DNA of 64,000 bases from Chaetoderma sp. LZ-2023a (Eukaryota > Mollusca > Caudofoveata > Chaetodermatida > Chaetodermatidae), in contig CM067370.1 in assembly GCA_034401795.1 (NCBI GenBank), positions 102,118,028-102,182,027 of the forward strand. The letters are read 5' to 3'. Below, one piece after another: positions 10,436 to 22,234 of this stretch. Each line of letters starts with the position of its first letter. The first letter of the stretch is position 1. The notes under the pieces were generated by a model that was given only the letters and a program-made list of their open reading frames with translations, searched no databases and was not told where the DNA came from. Position numbers and translations under genes: made by a program.

Positions 10436-11019
10436 GGCTTATGCCTCGTAAAATGATGATGATGCGCATATCCGTGCAACTACAGTCTATTTGTAACGTT
10501 ACTATCTAAATATGTAGACCACAGGCGTTTGAATTTTCGTCCATCCATATCACTACCGCATATCCCCCCTACTACATGTATATATACCTACATATATATA
10601 TGTAGATCTATCTATATTATATATAGTAGGTATATATACATGTAGTAGGGGGATATGCGGTAGTGATATGGATGGACGAAAATTCAAACGCCTGTGTGTA
10701 GACCTATTATGTATATTGTTTGCTGATGCAGTATCTTTATTTTGAATAAGAGATAGCTTGGCTCTGTCCATGCACAGAGTGATAGCTCTCAACTTTTGAA
10801 AAATGGAAGAGTGAGATTTGGGTCCGGAAAGATGTGTCCCACTCGAAAAGGGGCATGATACCAGTGGTCCTCCCCAGAATTTTAAAAACAATTATTGAAG
10901 TTTTTCTCGGGATGGCATTACATCATTATTTTTAGAACGGTGTAAGTCTAACCGTCAAGCGGCCACTGATGTGATAAACTAAATCATCATCATCATCATC
11001 ATTTTAGGAGGCATAAGCC
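10436..11019. mobile_element. TIR-bounded non-autonomous DNA element
   Basis: The left end starts GGCTTATGCCTC and the right end finishes GAGGCATAAGCC. The inverted similarity continues through an AAAATGATGATGATG block on each side, giving about 29 bp of TIR. No clean target duplication was found. The element contains the long hairpin at 10522-10694 and no coding capacity. Confidence 0.6.
10522..10694. repeat. Near-perfect long hairpin, 70-nt arms
   Basis: The left arm 10522-10591 and right arm 10626-10694 are reverse complements apart from one base in a C/G run (6 C versus 5 G). The spacer is 34 nt and AT-rich. Such near identity implies recent formation or arm-to-arm gene conversion. A transcript would form a long double-stranded RNA stem. 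Confidence 0.9.
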
Positions 11020-11379
11020 AATTGGCTTGTTATTGCCGCAGTAAACACTGATCTTCCTGGCCATAAATCTTATCATCCACCGTATTAATCCTCTAAATAA
11101 TAATTGTTTTGCGAAATGTATTGAATACTATGCAATTTCCACTTTATTTGTGTACGATATTGATGGCAATGATTTCTTTACCGCTTTCATACCTTGTTGG
11201 AACCAGTATTTGTGCATCAAATGTGTGTTCTAATGACGGTATGAATGATAATAAATTATACCTTTAAATGATTGAGAGAGCTGGTCACTGTGTACAGGTT
11301 TGTTTGTGTGGTGGAGCGTTGTCAGTTAAACTAGATTGCTTGGTCGATGACTCGTCATCCCAAATCCCCACGTTCAGCG
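11020..11379. other. Non-coding spacer
   Basis: No gene or recognised repeat between the TIR element and tandem repeat block 2. Confidence 0.4.
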
Positions 11380-12690
11380 CTTTGAACTTTTGAACACCCT
11401 CCCCACAAGTCCCAACCCACCCCCATTAGGGTGGAGCCAAATGTAAATGTCCTTTTGCACTCCGCAATCATATGGGTAACTTACCCAATTTGGTTGAATT
11501 TTATCCATCAGTCTCAGAGGTGTTGCATTATAATCAAATTCATAACTTTTTGACATCCCCACCCCAAAGGGGGCAGGACCAAATGTGGTACCTCACATTC
11601 CAAATTTTGGTTGAATTCCATCCTATGATTTCGGAGGAGTTGCATTACAATCAATTTCATGACCTTTTGACCCACTCACCCCAACCCAAGCATCCCTCGG
11701 TTGGGGCCAAATGTAAATTATGCACTCCACATTGATGTGTAACTCGCATACCAAATTTGGTTCAATTCTGCCCAATGGTTTTGGAGACGAGGCGTTACAA
11801 TTAATTTCTGCTAAGTTGACCTCTTGATCCCCCACCACCTGGCAGCAGAGCCAAATGTAAATGACGTCTGGCACTCCGCAATCATCTGGGTAACTCACAT
11901 ATCAAATTTGGTTGTATTCCATCTAATGGTTTTGGAGGAGATGCTTTCCAAATGATTTAACGTTTTGACCCCTGCCCCGAGTTAAATGTAAATAACCTTT
12001 TGCACTCTGCAATCATAGGGGTAAGTTATATACCCAATTTGGTTGAATTTCATAGATCTAACAGTGTCAGGAGTTGCATTATATTCAATTTCATTACCTT
12101 TTGACCCCAAAGGGGGCGGGGCCAAATGTAAATGTGGTCATCCACTCCACATTGATATGGGTAACTCACATTCCAAATTTGGTTGAATTCCAGTGCATGG
12201 TTTTGGAGGAGTTGCATTACAATCAATTTTTTTACCTTTCGACCCAACACCTAGGGGCAGGACTAAATGTGAATTACGTGATCATGTACTCCACATTGAT
12301 ATGGGTAGCTCACATACCAAATTTCATTGAATTCTGTACAACGGTTTCGGAGGAGATGCGTTACAATCAATTTCCACAGGTTAAAATTTGACCCTTTGAC
12401 CCCTCCCCCACACCCTTGGGACAGAGCCAAATGTAAATGGGCTCTTGCACTCCGCAATCATATGGGTAATTCACATATCAAATTTGGTTGACTCGTCTAG
12501 TGATTTCAGAGGAGTTGCATTACAAGTGATTTTACCTTTTAACCCCTGCCCTGCGGAGCCAAATGTGAATATCATCCAAAGCGGAATCATATGGGTAAAC
12601 CACATACTAAATTTGGTTGAATTCAACCCAACAGTTTTGGAGGAAATAGCGTGATAGTCTGATGGACAGGCGGATGGAAGTGATTACAAT
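11380..12690. repeat. Tandem repeat T1, block 2, about nine units of roughly 150 bp
   Basis: Same unit as the block at 6960-7720: CAAATTTGGTTGAATTC, GGAGTTGCATTACAATC, ACCTTTTGACCCC, a GC-rich run, GCCAAATGTAAATG, and a CACATTGATATGGGTAACTC block. Units differ by many substitutions and indels, so the array is old. No gene within. Confidence 0.85.
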
Positions 12691-12886
12691 ATCCTCGCCA
12701 GTTTTTTTAAAACAGGATAATAATGGTCGAATTTTGAGGTGTAGGAGCTGATTGATGGTTTGGAGGTGCTAAGCGCAGCACCACTGATTGTAAGATGAAG
12801 TCACCGTTACTATATGCATAAAAGTAAAAAAGCTGTTAACTAACTTTGAATATGTGTTGATCATGTTTAATTGTGTATTTAGTTAA

Positions 12887-13074
12887 GCATTTCACCGACA
12901 AATCCCTGAAAAATTATATTCTTATTCTTCTGAATATTCTGAAATTCATTTCACTGGTAGTCATTGATGCCTAAGGCAGGAACACCTTTCAGTCAATTTA
13001 ATTTCAAAGTATTCAACAGTTTTCCTGTATGGTAACATTGAAAAGGAGACATGGGGAATTCAGCATTGAAATGG
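12887..13074. mobile_element. TTAA-flanked palindromic MITE, family P2
   Basis: TTAA lies at 12883-12886 and 13075-13078. The ends (GCATTTCACCGACAAATCCC and, in reverse complement, CCATTTCAATGCTGAATTCCC) are imperfect inverted repeats close to those of the element at 42777. The interior is a diverged palindrome centred on GATGCCTAAGGCAGG. Confidence 0.7.
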
Positions 13075-13078
13075 TTAA

Positions 13079-13429
13079 TGAACAGCTACATGTCCTTAAG
13101 GGTTAAAAGTATATGGATGTCTAGGATTCATTACCCACATGTACCTGCAACAATGGATACGATTTACCTGCTCCCAAAAATATTGCAATATTAAAACTAT
13201 TCCATAAAAAGACTGGACATCCTAGCTTTATTTTGCTGTGCTTAGCAAAAAAAGATAGTGGAAGAAACCCTAACCTTCACCATGAAAGATAATTCTCTAC
13301 ATTTACTTACCTCTATTGCTCGGGGCATGTGATTTAAAACCAAGTATGACAGCTGTTGAATACCCATATTCTGAAAATATTTTGACTGAAGGGCGTTGCT
13401 GCAGTTAGCAATGTCTTCTAGGAAAATTG
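13079..13429. other. Non-coding spacer with one palindrome fragment
   Basis: A partial family P2 palindrome is seen at about 13360-13430 (TTGACTGAAGGGCGTTGCTG and an inverted partner). No gene. Confidence 0.4.
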
Positions 13430-13572
13430 ATTAATCTCTAATATCCTGTGATTTGTATTTTTTCATGATGTAGAGTATACCTAATATTTAGGCGGTCCCA
13501 GATAATAAATTCACTCCCGCAATGATGGGCATGGCGTATATTAAGCATATGTATAAGGCGGCAAGAATTTGT
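13430..13572. repeat. Family C repeat, left part, interrupted by DIRS copy A1
   Basis: Matches 52735-52905 of the family C element (AATATTTAGG-GGTCCCA, CACTCCCGCAATGATGG, ATTAAGCATA). The match resumes at about 33699-33880 after A1, so A1 landed in an old family C copy. Confidence 0.7.
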
Positions 13573-14292
13573 TCCGGATTCTAGATTTAGTAAGCTTTAC
13601 CGGCTCCTGGACACTCATTCTTGTTTGCATAGCAACAAGAGGATACATTGCTATTTTGCGTGGAGAAATCTCAAGAGTTTGCTTTGTGTTTTTCTGTGTG
13701 CTTATTTGTTGTTTCGTTTCTGGAATTACTGGATTTAACTATGGAAGGAGCCTCTGATTGTCAGGTCGTATTCTTTCTTGTTATTTATCTAGCTATATGG
13801 AGACGTATGTCTCTGAAATTTCGTGTGTGTTGCATATCCCATTTTCTGACCCTAGAACTGAGACGTGTGGTTACAACGAAATATGCCAGATAAGATGGCC
13901 TCCTTTAAATCCCAACGGTGATCGGGCAGTAATATGAAACTAGGCGTTGGCTTACGGTTTTTAACACTAAAAATCGGCTTACGTCGTTCGACCATATGGT
14001 CCGAGCGGGTGACGTCACACCATTTTATTTCTCAGATTATTTTGGTGAAGAAAATGTTTCATTAATTCGCGCATCTTATTCTGGGTGCTGCGTGCATTTT
14101 TGTGCCAGAAACTTTAGAATTATGTAAAGTTTTGCGTGTAATCACGATCTGTTTGCATAGATCGATGATTTCAAAATTCTTGATTAAGATGTGTGTTCTG
14201 CGGTTTTACCGTGTTTTACAGCAGTATGTTAATTCATTTTGTTGTTCCTTTTGTTGTATCGTTTTGGCCTTCATTTGAGTAGTATAATTTTG

Positions 14293-14600
14293 GTTGTTAT
14301 TACACCACAAAAACATCCATTACCGTTCAATCACTACTTGCTAAATCAATTATCTGCATTTTGCTATCAGAATAAGATTTTTATGCCTGCATACACACCT
14401 CCCCATGCGTAATCCTATTCCTATGGACCATCAACCAGGCTACTGGTTGAGTCCCATCTCCAGCCTACCATCAGGTATAGATTGGCACCAGTCTATACTC
14501 ACCTCATAGTGACGCCTGTCGCTAAGCGCGCTCGCGCCTGCGCATTAGAGCCCGAATAGGAAACAGATTCACTTTTCAATTATTCTGCAGGCAGAATAGT
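14293..14600. repeat. B1 left inverted terminal repeat
   Basis: Inverse partner of 20215-20544. It contains TTGCTATCAGAATAAGAT and, near its inner edge, a CpG-rich CGCGCCTGCGCATTAG block resembling an NRF1 site. Promoter activity in DIRS elements is expected in the terminal repeats. Confidence 0.85.
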
Positions 14601-15559
14601 TGTCTAAAAATATTTGTGTAAGTTTTTGTGTTTTGCGCTGTGTCAGTGATACCTTTTGACTTTATATCTCGGAAGAATATGCTCAATATGAAGTGAATCC
14701 TCCCTAAGTTACGTCTAGGAAGTATAATTGTGTTTATATGGTATCTTATAGACAAATTTTATATATTACCGGTTTTCGCGAAGATCGTTTTGCTTCGTGG
14801 TATCTTGATTATTATGCCTATCCTTACTTCATCATCATCATTAATAATGTCCAGTCAATTTCTAGAGCCTGTAACGAATTGTCAGATAAGGCAAAATGTT
14901 CATCGTCAAAATGTGATCGTCATCACTATCGAGTTCGCTGGGCAAACAATCGCTGCCCTCTGGTCGTCCGTCCCCTTCCTCCGTTGCTAGCAAGGCAAAG
15001 GCTGTTTCCTTTGCTCAATCTTCGGTTCCTTTATCGGTAGCAACGGAGGGGGGGAAACTCGTTGGGAAATTCTGACGCCGTGTTGGCGCTTTTTGCGAGG
15101 TTCGAATCTTTTGCCTCGGTGCTGACTAAATCTCTCGATGAGCAAACATCTTCTGCTATTAAGGAGGCCAAAAAAGCAAGAAAGTTCTTCAAGTTCGGAG
15201 GATAGCCCGAAGGCTGGCGGGCGTTCCCGCAAATGGGGAAAGTAGGCCCCTCTAACCTCGAGGCAGGTTAGTGTCACCAAAGCAGAAGTCAAGAGCATCC
15301 AAGCTCTTGAAGGTGTGCTCGAGCAGTGCACCAGATAAAATCCACATAAGACTTGAGGGTGACAGGCATAACCCTCAAGCAGTGGTGGCGTCGGCTGAAA
15401 CAGGTGTCCATAAGGCCAGTCTTTATGAGAATGCCGGTTTTACGGTGGTTCCGGTCGTTAAGGTTGTGTCTAGATCGCCCGGTTCTAAGAGTTCGATCCC
15501 TAGTCTTGCTAGTTCCGGTTCCGTTGTGGTGGACTCGGGTTTACTTCCGTTTTCCGCAT

Positions 15560-16330
15560 CTCAGTCTTTTTCCGTCCGAACTTCCGGTCTAGTAAGACAT
15601 CCGGGTCTTCAAGATCCGGTTCCTTCTTCGGTGGTTTCTGTTTCCGGTAGGACTTCCGGTTTAGTGGGTAATCCAGGTCGGTAAGATCCGGTTACCTCTT
15701 CCGTTTCGGCCACTTCCGGTCTGTCTTCCGTTTACGTAGGACATCCGGGTCCTAGAGATCTGGTACCTACTTCCGTTTCCGGTTCTATTAGCGCTTCCGG
15801 ATATCCGGAGTCTGAGGACTCCTTTTATTTTCGAATTCCGGCAGAGGCGGTTCCGTTTCCGGTTTGGACGCTAGTCAGTACACTTCCGCTTCCGATCTTA
15901 GGGGTGTACTTCCGGGTCGTCCAGACTTGGATAGACTTCCGATTTCCATTTCCGGTTTCAGGAGAGCTTCCGGAAGAATGCATATCCGGGTCTGTTGGAC
16001 CCAGCATTGCATTGTTCATCAATTTCCGGTTCCGTTTTTTCAGTTTCCTCTTCCAGTTATTCTGTACATAGGGTTGTAGGATTTTGATCAGTTTCCAGTA
16101 GTCTACTTCCGGTTTTATCCATTTCCTTTTCCTTTTTTCCACATCCGGATTTCGTACAGCCGGGGATAGGGTCATTTCCGGTTTTACCCGACATTTCATT
16201 GTTCATCCATTTCCGGTTTTTCAGCTTCCTCTTCCGGTAATTCTGTACATCCGGGTTGTAGGATTTTGATCAGTGTCCGGTAGTATACTTCCGGTTTATG
16301 CATTTCCGTTTCCCTTTTTCCACATCCGCT
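15560..16330 (+). repeat. TTCCGGT-rich coding minisatellite in B1
   Basis: Dozens of TTCCGG words recur at irregular 20-60 bp spacing (for example ACTTCCGGT at about 15583, 15651 and 15711). In the plus frame the first part reads Ser/Gly-rich repeats such as VSVSGRTSGLVGNPG. A related array with more regular units lies at 46430-47310 in B2. It is probably a length-variable part of ORF1. Confidence 0.7.
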
Positions 16331-18919
16331 TTCCTAGAATCTAGTCATCTTCTTGCCTAAGAATTAGTCTTATTTCCTTATTTGTTTAATATTGGGAATG
16401 TTTAATGGCTGAAAATATTCATACCAAGTCATTGCCAGTCTTGTAGTCTCTCTTGGAATTGTAGTCTATTCAGACATTTTTTCGTTTATCAGTGACAATT
16501 TTCAACGTAATTAAAGACTCTCCTGACTGGTTACCGTATGGGATTTTGTTGCAGATTATTTTATATGCGCATTTCATCAGCCGATAAGTCAGTGTGTATT
16601 CTACGCATTATTTCGAGATACGATTTTTGCTTTCATCCAACTTTAGATGGCCAGTTGTCTTCGGGCCATTCAGCCTTTTTTCTCGCTCCTTTTACCTCTT
16701 ATGTCGGCAGGTTGACATATTTCTTTAACCAAAGGGAGTTTATTTGTGGATGGGATAACCCTGATTTTTAAGTAATTTGTAGTATAATTTTGTCAGTCGC
16801 TGAAAAGAATTAGATTCAGTAAAGGTTTCATAGGATCATTATGAGTACAGGATTAATGTCTACAAGTACATTATTCGCTTAGAAAAGATAATCAATCAGA
16901 TAAGGGGGCAGGAAAGAGTCGGATTCTTCTTCTGCGTTGACATAGTTTCGGTGAGTTCGTTTTGTTTTCATTTTTTCCAGATTTTGTTTGTTTTTCCTTT
17001 TATAGCGTAATTTTTGCTGTATTTTGACTGGGTTGCTGCGGGCCTTCGGACGGTGGTTCGGGGGGGGGGGGGGGGGGGGTGGTTCGGGATTTGCTGGGTA
17101 TTTTGGGGGCAGTTTGGCTGAGGGTTGTTGGTGATGCCACCGGCAATTTTCGGTCGGATTATTCCCGGACTATTCGGTGAGTCTTGGGTTTTTGCTCGTT
17201 GAGGTTGTTGTCTGGGGGCTGGCGGCGGGCCGGTTGGAGTGGGGTTGGGGTTGCGCTGGAAGGGGGAGAGCGGCCGAGAATCTTTGGATTTAAGCATCCA
17301 CCAACTATTTTCGGTCAAAATGTTTTCTAAATCTTTGCAAGTCCAGAGATATTACAGTTGTAATATGTCGTCTGCAAAATTCAGTATTCAATCAGTTAAT
17401 ATCTAGTATCAGTGTTCAATCTTTCCTTTTATTGGGATTTCTAACACAATGTCATTTGTTATTACAAAGATGAAATTATTGATGCTAAGACTATGAATAT
17501 AAGAATCAATAAATTTATTAGAATCTTTTAAGTTTTCTGCCTCTTGGCATAAATATCGAATTGTTTAGGATATCTAATTTATCAGCAAGCCCGAGCGGCT
17601 AGGCAACCGTTGATGTATTCAATACAATTTTTATTAAATCTCCATTATTATACGATTTTTAAATTAGATAGTCTAATGTTGGCCATAGTTCTCTTATCAG
17701 GACCTTGTCATGTATTCTATTCATAGAATTGTGATGACGGTCATCACTAGTAACTTTCCCGTAGTTCATGTAGATCTCGGCACATGATTTGGCTATATCT
17801 TGACTCTAAGCACTCCCATAGATTTACTATGGGGTTTTGGTTTGCCACAATCTCTGGTTAAATCTCTGTAAATAAAATTATCTATAATTTTTGCAGAGTC
17901 CTTAGCTTTTTAATAAGTTAGGCTATACTGATATGACCCTTTTTGGTCTCCATTCAGAGTAAGCGGTATTATTAAAATATCCATAATAAACGTGAGTTAC
18001 CTATTTAGTGAGGGCTAAGCATTATGATATAGCCCAGGATTTTTGGTTGGAGCATCATGGCATATGTAATCTATGTGTTTTCTATGAGCAGTCCTCTTTA
18101 GCATATAGTAAGTTTGACACTTCTTTAAGGGTGGCCCTTATTAAAAGGGCTAGATATTCTTGGATCTAGAATCCTATGTAGTCTCTTCTTCCAAAATGGT
18201 CTTCTGTTCCTTATTATTAGAAGCTATTAGCTTTAGAGGGGGTGTTGTTTGTCTATGATTGTCAAGGAGTCTATAGAAGAGGCTATTCATTGGAAAGTAG
18301 ATCCAGGCTTCTGTGCATTGGTTGGATTGTCTGTTAGGCTTCTAAATCTCGATTCGTTCAGTCATTGCCATGGGGTTTTTCTTTCATTTTTAGAAGGAGG
18401 AATGAGGTTTAGTCTTATGGATTGTCCTCTAGTAGATCTGTTCGCGGCCTCTCTGAATGCTCAGATCTTCTCTTACATGTCTCCTTTTCCGGACAGTCAA
18501 GCCCTGGGGGTGGATGCTCTGTCTCAGTAGTGGACAGGAATGTTCGCCTATGCCTTCTCTCGAACGATTTTGATTCAGTTAGTTTTGAAGAGGGTCAAGG
18601 ATCAGGTTTGCGAAATTCTTCTGATAGCTCCCTTTTGGCCAAAGAGGATTTGGTTTTTAGACCTTCTAGATTTTCTGGTAGATTTCCCTCTTCTTCTTCC
18701 AGTATCCCAGGATCTTCTATCTCAAGTAAGAGGTCTTTGTGTGCATCCAAATCCAATAAATTTTAGTCTGTGTGTCTGGAGAATCTCGAGTCTGAAGTCC
18801 TCGAGAATAAGGTTTCTTCTGATCTCAGTAAATGATTGACTCTGCCAGAAGGGATTCGACCCGTCTAGTTTACAAGGGTCGACTTAGAAATTTAGGTGAA
18901 TGATGTTCAGACCAAGGTT

Positions 18920-19890
18920 TCGTGCCCGATTCTGTTTCTATACCCAAATTATTAAATTTTTTATCTTATCTGTTTGGTTATTTTCATTTGTCAGTTATTA
19001 CGTTCAGGGAGTATAGATTTTCTCTGGTGTCATCCCTTCCTTGTCTTCTGTATGCCGATGTCAAGGATACTAAGACGTTTAATAGCTTTATTAGAGGTCT
19101 AAGTAATATTCGTCCTCCGATTGCTAAGCATTTACCTTCCTGGAGTTTGGCTTTGGTTCTTCAAGTTTTGGCAGGTCGCCATTTTGAACCTATTTCTTCT
19201 ACCAGTAGTAAGCTTGGTTTTGTTTTTAATTGTCAAAGCTGTTTTTTCTTGTTGCTACAGCCTCTGCTAGAAGGCGTTCAAGAGATTCATGCTTTCTGCT
19301 GGAAAGGAGTGATTTATAGTTTCAGGAAAGGGCTTGGTTTTATATCCCAGAAGGAATTTTTTATCTAAAACAAACTAACCGCTATCCTGCTAGTCCGTTC
19401 ATTTTAAAATCTTTTTCGTCTGTCGCCATCCGAAAAATTTTGGTGTCCTGTTAGGGCATTAGGAACCTTCAATCAGCGATCAGATGTTATAAGAGTCGAT
19501 CCATCTCATTTATGTTTTTCCTACGAGGAAGAGTTATCTAAGCCGGTCTCAAATTCTTCGATTGTCAGATGGATTTTTGAGAGAATAATTAAGCTTTGTT
19601 ATGAGATAGCCTCACCGGATCAAATTAATCTCTCCCTTATTAAAGCTGATGACGTTAGAGGTATGGCTACTTCTTTCGCTCTTTTTGAGGGTTCGTCTTT
19701 AGATGAGATCATGCAGGTGGCAGGAGGGAAATGTGAATGCACCTTTACATCCTTTTATCTCAAAGACCAGAGTGCAGCAGCTTCCTTCTTTCGTAACATT
19801 TCCACTTTTAACTAAAAAAAGCCGAAGACTATTTACCAAGCATTTCCCACCATTTTCGTTAGGACTATGCGTCTGTGAGAAATGGTGAGA
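18920..19890 (+). other. Tyrosine recombinase region of B1
   Basis: Shows the DIRS-type recombinase landmarks: a LSNIRPPIAKHLPSWSLALV block (near 19100), an SARRRS arginine box (near 19265), a DDVRGMATSFALFEGSSLDE box (near 19650), and a terminal FTSFYLKD tyrosine box (near 19745). The enzyme class integrates circular DNA intermediates. Fossil, broken. Confidence 0.75.
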
Positions 19891-20214
19891 GTCTACTTTT
19901 GGTTTTTAGTTATTTCTTTAAGTTCAAGTTGTTCTTATTTGCTAATCACGGTGTGATTGAGCTAAATGCACTATTATGTTGTGTTATTAACATTGGGATA
20001 AGATTGGTTTGATTTTTATCCTGGTTTATTGATTCTCTAATCTCCTCCCACCTTATGTGGACATGGGGCACTGACCAAATCTACGGGTTTAGCAAGTAGT
20101 GATTGAACGGTAATGGATGTTTTTGTGGTGTAATAACAACCCCCCACAGACCCCCCTTGCGGCCTCAACCACCCCGCGTGGTAAGATTTGAGAATCAGAC
20201 TTTAAATATTTTGC

Positions 20215-20544
20215 ACTTAAATTTAGAAAAGTGAATCTGTTTCCTATTCAGGCTCTAATGCGCAGGCGCGAGCGTGCTTAGCGACAGGCGTCACTATGAG
20301 GTGAGTATAGACTGGTGCCAGTCTATACCTGATGGTAGGCCTGAGATGGGACTCAACCAGTAGCCTGGTTGACGGTCCATAGGAATAGGATTAGGCATGG
20401 GGAGGTGTGTATGCAGGCATAAAAATCTTATTCTGATAGCAAAATGCAGATAATTGATGTAGCAAGTAGTGATTGAGTGGTAAGTATATTTTTATAGTGG
20501 TTAATAAAACAACTGACCAACCCGCAAGGGGGGTCTGTGGGGGG
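20215..20544. repeat. B1 right inverted terminal repeat
   Basis: Reverse complement of 14293-14600 with a few differences. The A1 sequence resumes at AATTAATTCTTAAATATACC directly after it. Confidence 0.85.
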
Positions 20545-22234
20545 AATTAATTCTTAAATATACCGCGAATGCATTCGATATGGTTCCTGTTTCTGTGTTT
20601 ATACATCCTTCAGGATCAATTTATGGGTGTATTATTAGCTCGCTCTCGTTCTTGTCGCCAGCTTACGCGATCTTGGTTGTAACGTTGCGGGTGTGGGGTG
20701 CCGGAGGGTTAACTTTTAATTTATTGTCAAAATATTTGAAAATTATTTGTCTGCCTCCCATTCCTGTTTCATTCCGCTTGCTTATTTTAGGTTTTTACTT
20801 GTTTTCAGGCCACGCCTACCCCGCCATCTTGCCCAGAGTGTCACAAATTCATCAAGGTCACGTTTAAGCACCATATCTGTTTCCGATGTTCGTCATGTAA
20901 TGTAAATAGGTTTCAAGTTTCTGGTCGAGTTCCTTGCCCAGAAAGACTTGGCTGGGTTTGACGCGGGGTCATGCGGTTCGAAAAGAAATTGAGGAGCGTC
21001 CATTTAGGCCCCTGGGGGCGCTCCTCATCTGCAGTTGGAGGGTTCAGAGATGGCACCCCCGGCGTGGTTTGGGCCCACTATGCAAGGCTTCTTGCATAAC
21101 GTCCTGCCCACACTGGTGTCGTCTCTGATACCGAAGACTGTAGGGCAATCTCTCCTTCTCCTTCGATCAATACTCACCATTCTGTTACTTCTGATATACA
21201 GCTGACCCTGACAGCTGGCTCTAGGACTATAGACTTAGAAAGCATTACCGACTCCTTGGAACCGGGTACTCGGCTCCCAACTGCCAAGTACCCGTCTACC
21301 ACAGAGCTCATTCTTGTTTGCATAGCGACAAAAGAATACATGCTTTTTGCAGTTGGAAAGTCTTAAGATTGTTTACGCCTAAGTCTTTTTACTGTGATTA
21401 ATTGTGATAGCTTGTGCGTTCTCAAAAGGATATTTTTGGATTAATATGGACGCTTCCGATGATAACCACGTCGTATATTTCCATGTTATTCCATAGTTAA
21501 AAGACTTAGGTCTCTAAAATTTTGTCTGTGTCGCATGTTCCAATTTCTAACCCCAAAGAATCTGGGACGTGTGTTAACAACGAAATATGCCAGATGATCG
21601 CCTTCCTTTAAATCCCCAACAGGCGATCGGCAGATATGAAATTAGGTGTTGGCTTATCGGTGTTTTAACACGATTATCGGCTGACGTCGTTCTCCGTAAG
21701 ATCCGAGCGGGTGTCGTCACACCCGTGTTTCTCGGATGTTTATGTGAAGAAAATGTTTCATTAATTCGCGCATCTGATTCTGGGTGCTGCGTACTTTAAT
21801 TGGTACCAGAAAAACTTTGGAATTTTCAAGTTTTGCGTGTTATCACGATCTGTTTGCAATGATCAGTGGTTTCAAAATTCTTGATTTAGATGTGTGGTCT
21901 GCGGTTTTACTGTGTGCTACAGCAGTTTGTTTACATTTTGTTGTTTCTTCACATATCGTTTTGGCCTTCGTTAGGAGTATAATTTATATTTATTAGTAAA
22001 TATACCCCGAATGCTATGCGATATGATTCCTGGTTCCGTTATACATCCTTGAGGATCAGTGTATGTGTGTATTATTGCCCGCTTCGTTCTTGTCGTCATA
22101 ATCAATGCGATCTTTGCTGTAACGTTGCGGGGTGTGGTGCGGGAGGGTGACAGTTAATTTATGGTCAATATATTTGAAAATTAATTGTCTGCTTTCCATT
22201 TTTGTTTCGTTCCGCTGCCTTATTGTAGGTTTGG

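Larger units (their letters stand above)
14293..20544 (+). mobile_element. DIRS-like retrotransposon fossil, family B, copy B1 (inserted in A1)
   Basis: Bounded by inverted terminal repeats at 14293-14600 and 20215-20544 that differ at only about 10 positions over 250 bp by eye, so the insertion is fairly young. In order it holds an ORF1-like region (about 14738-15700), a Ser/Gly-coding tandem repeat (15560-16330), a spacer, an RNase H-like part with the DLFAASLNAQIF block (about 18440), a tyrosine recombinase region (18920-19890) and an internal complementary region at about 20075-20150. A reverse transcriptase core was not recognised. Broken. Confidence 0.85.

Noticed and set aside
11374-12654. 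Many 60-100 residue frames on both strands
   Set aside because: Produced by the 150-bp tandem repeat; frames break from unit to unit.
16968-17318. Pro-rich 116-residue minus frame
   Set aside because: Antisense to a poly-G tract in B1; no domain and no partner frame in B2.
20535-21155. An independent fourth family A copy
   Set aside because: It joins exactly with 13573-14292 across B1 and with 28253 onward across A2, so it is the middle of A1.
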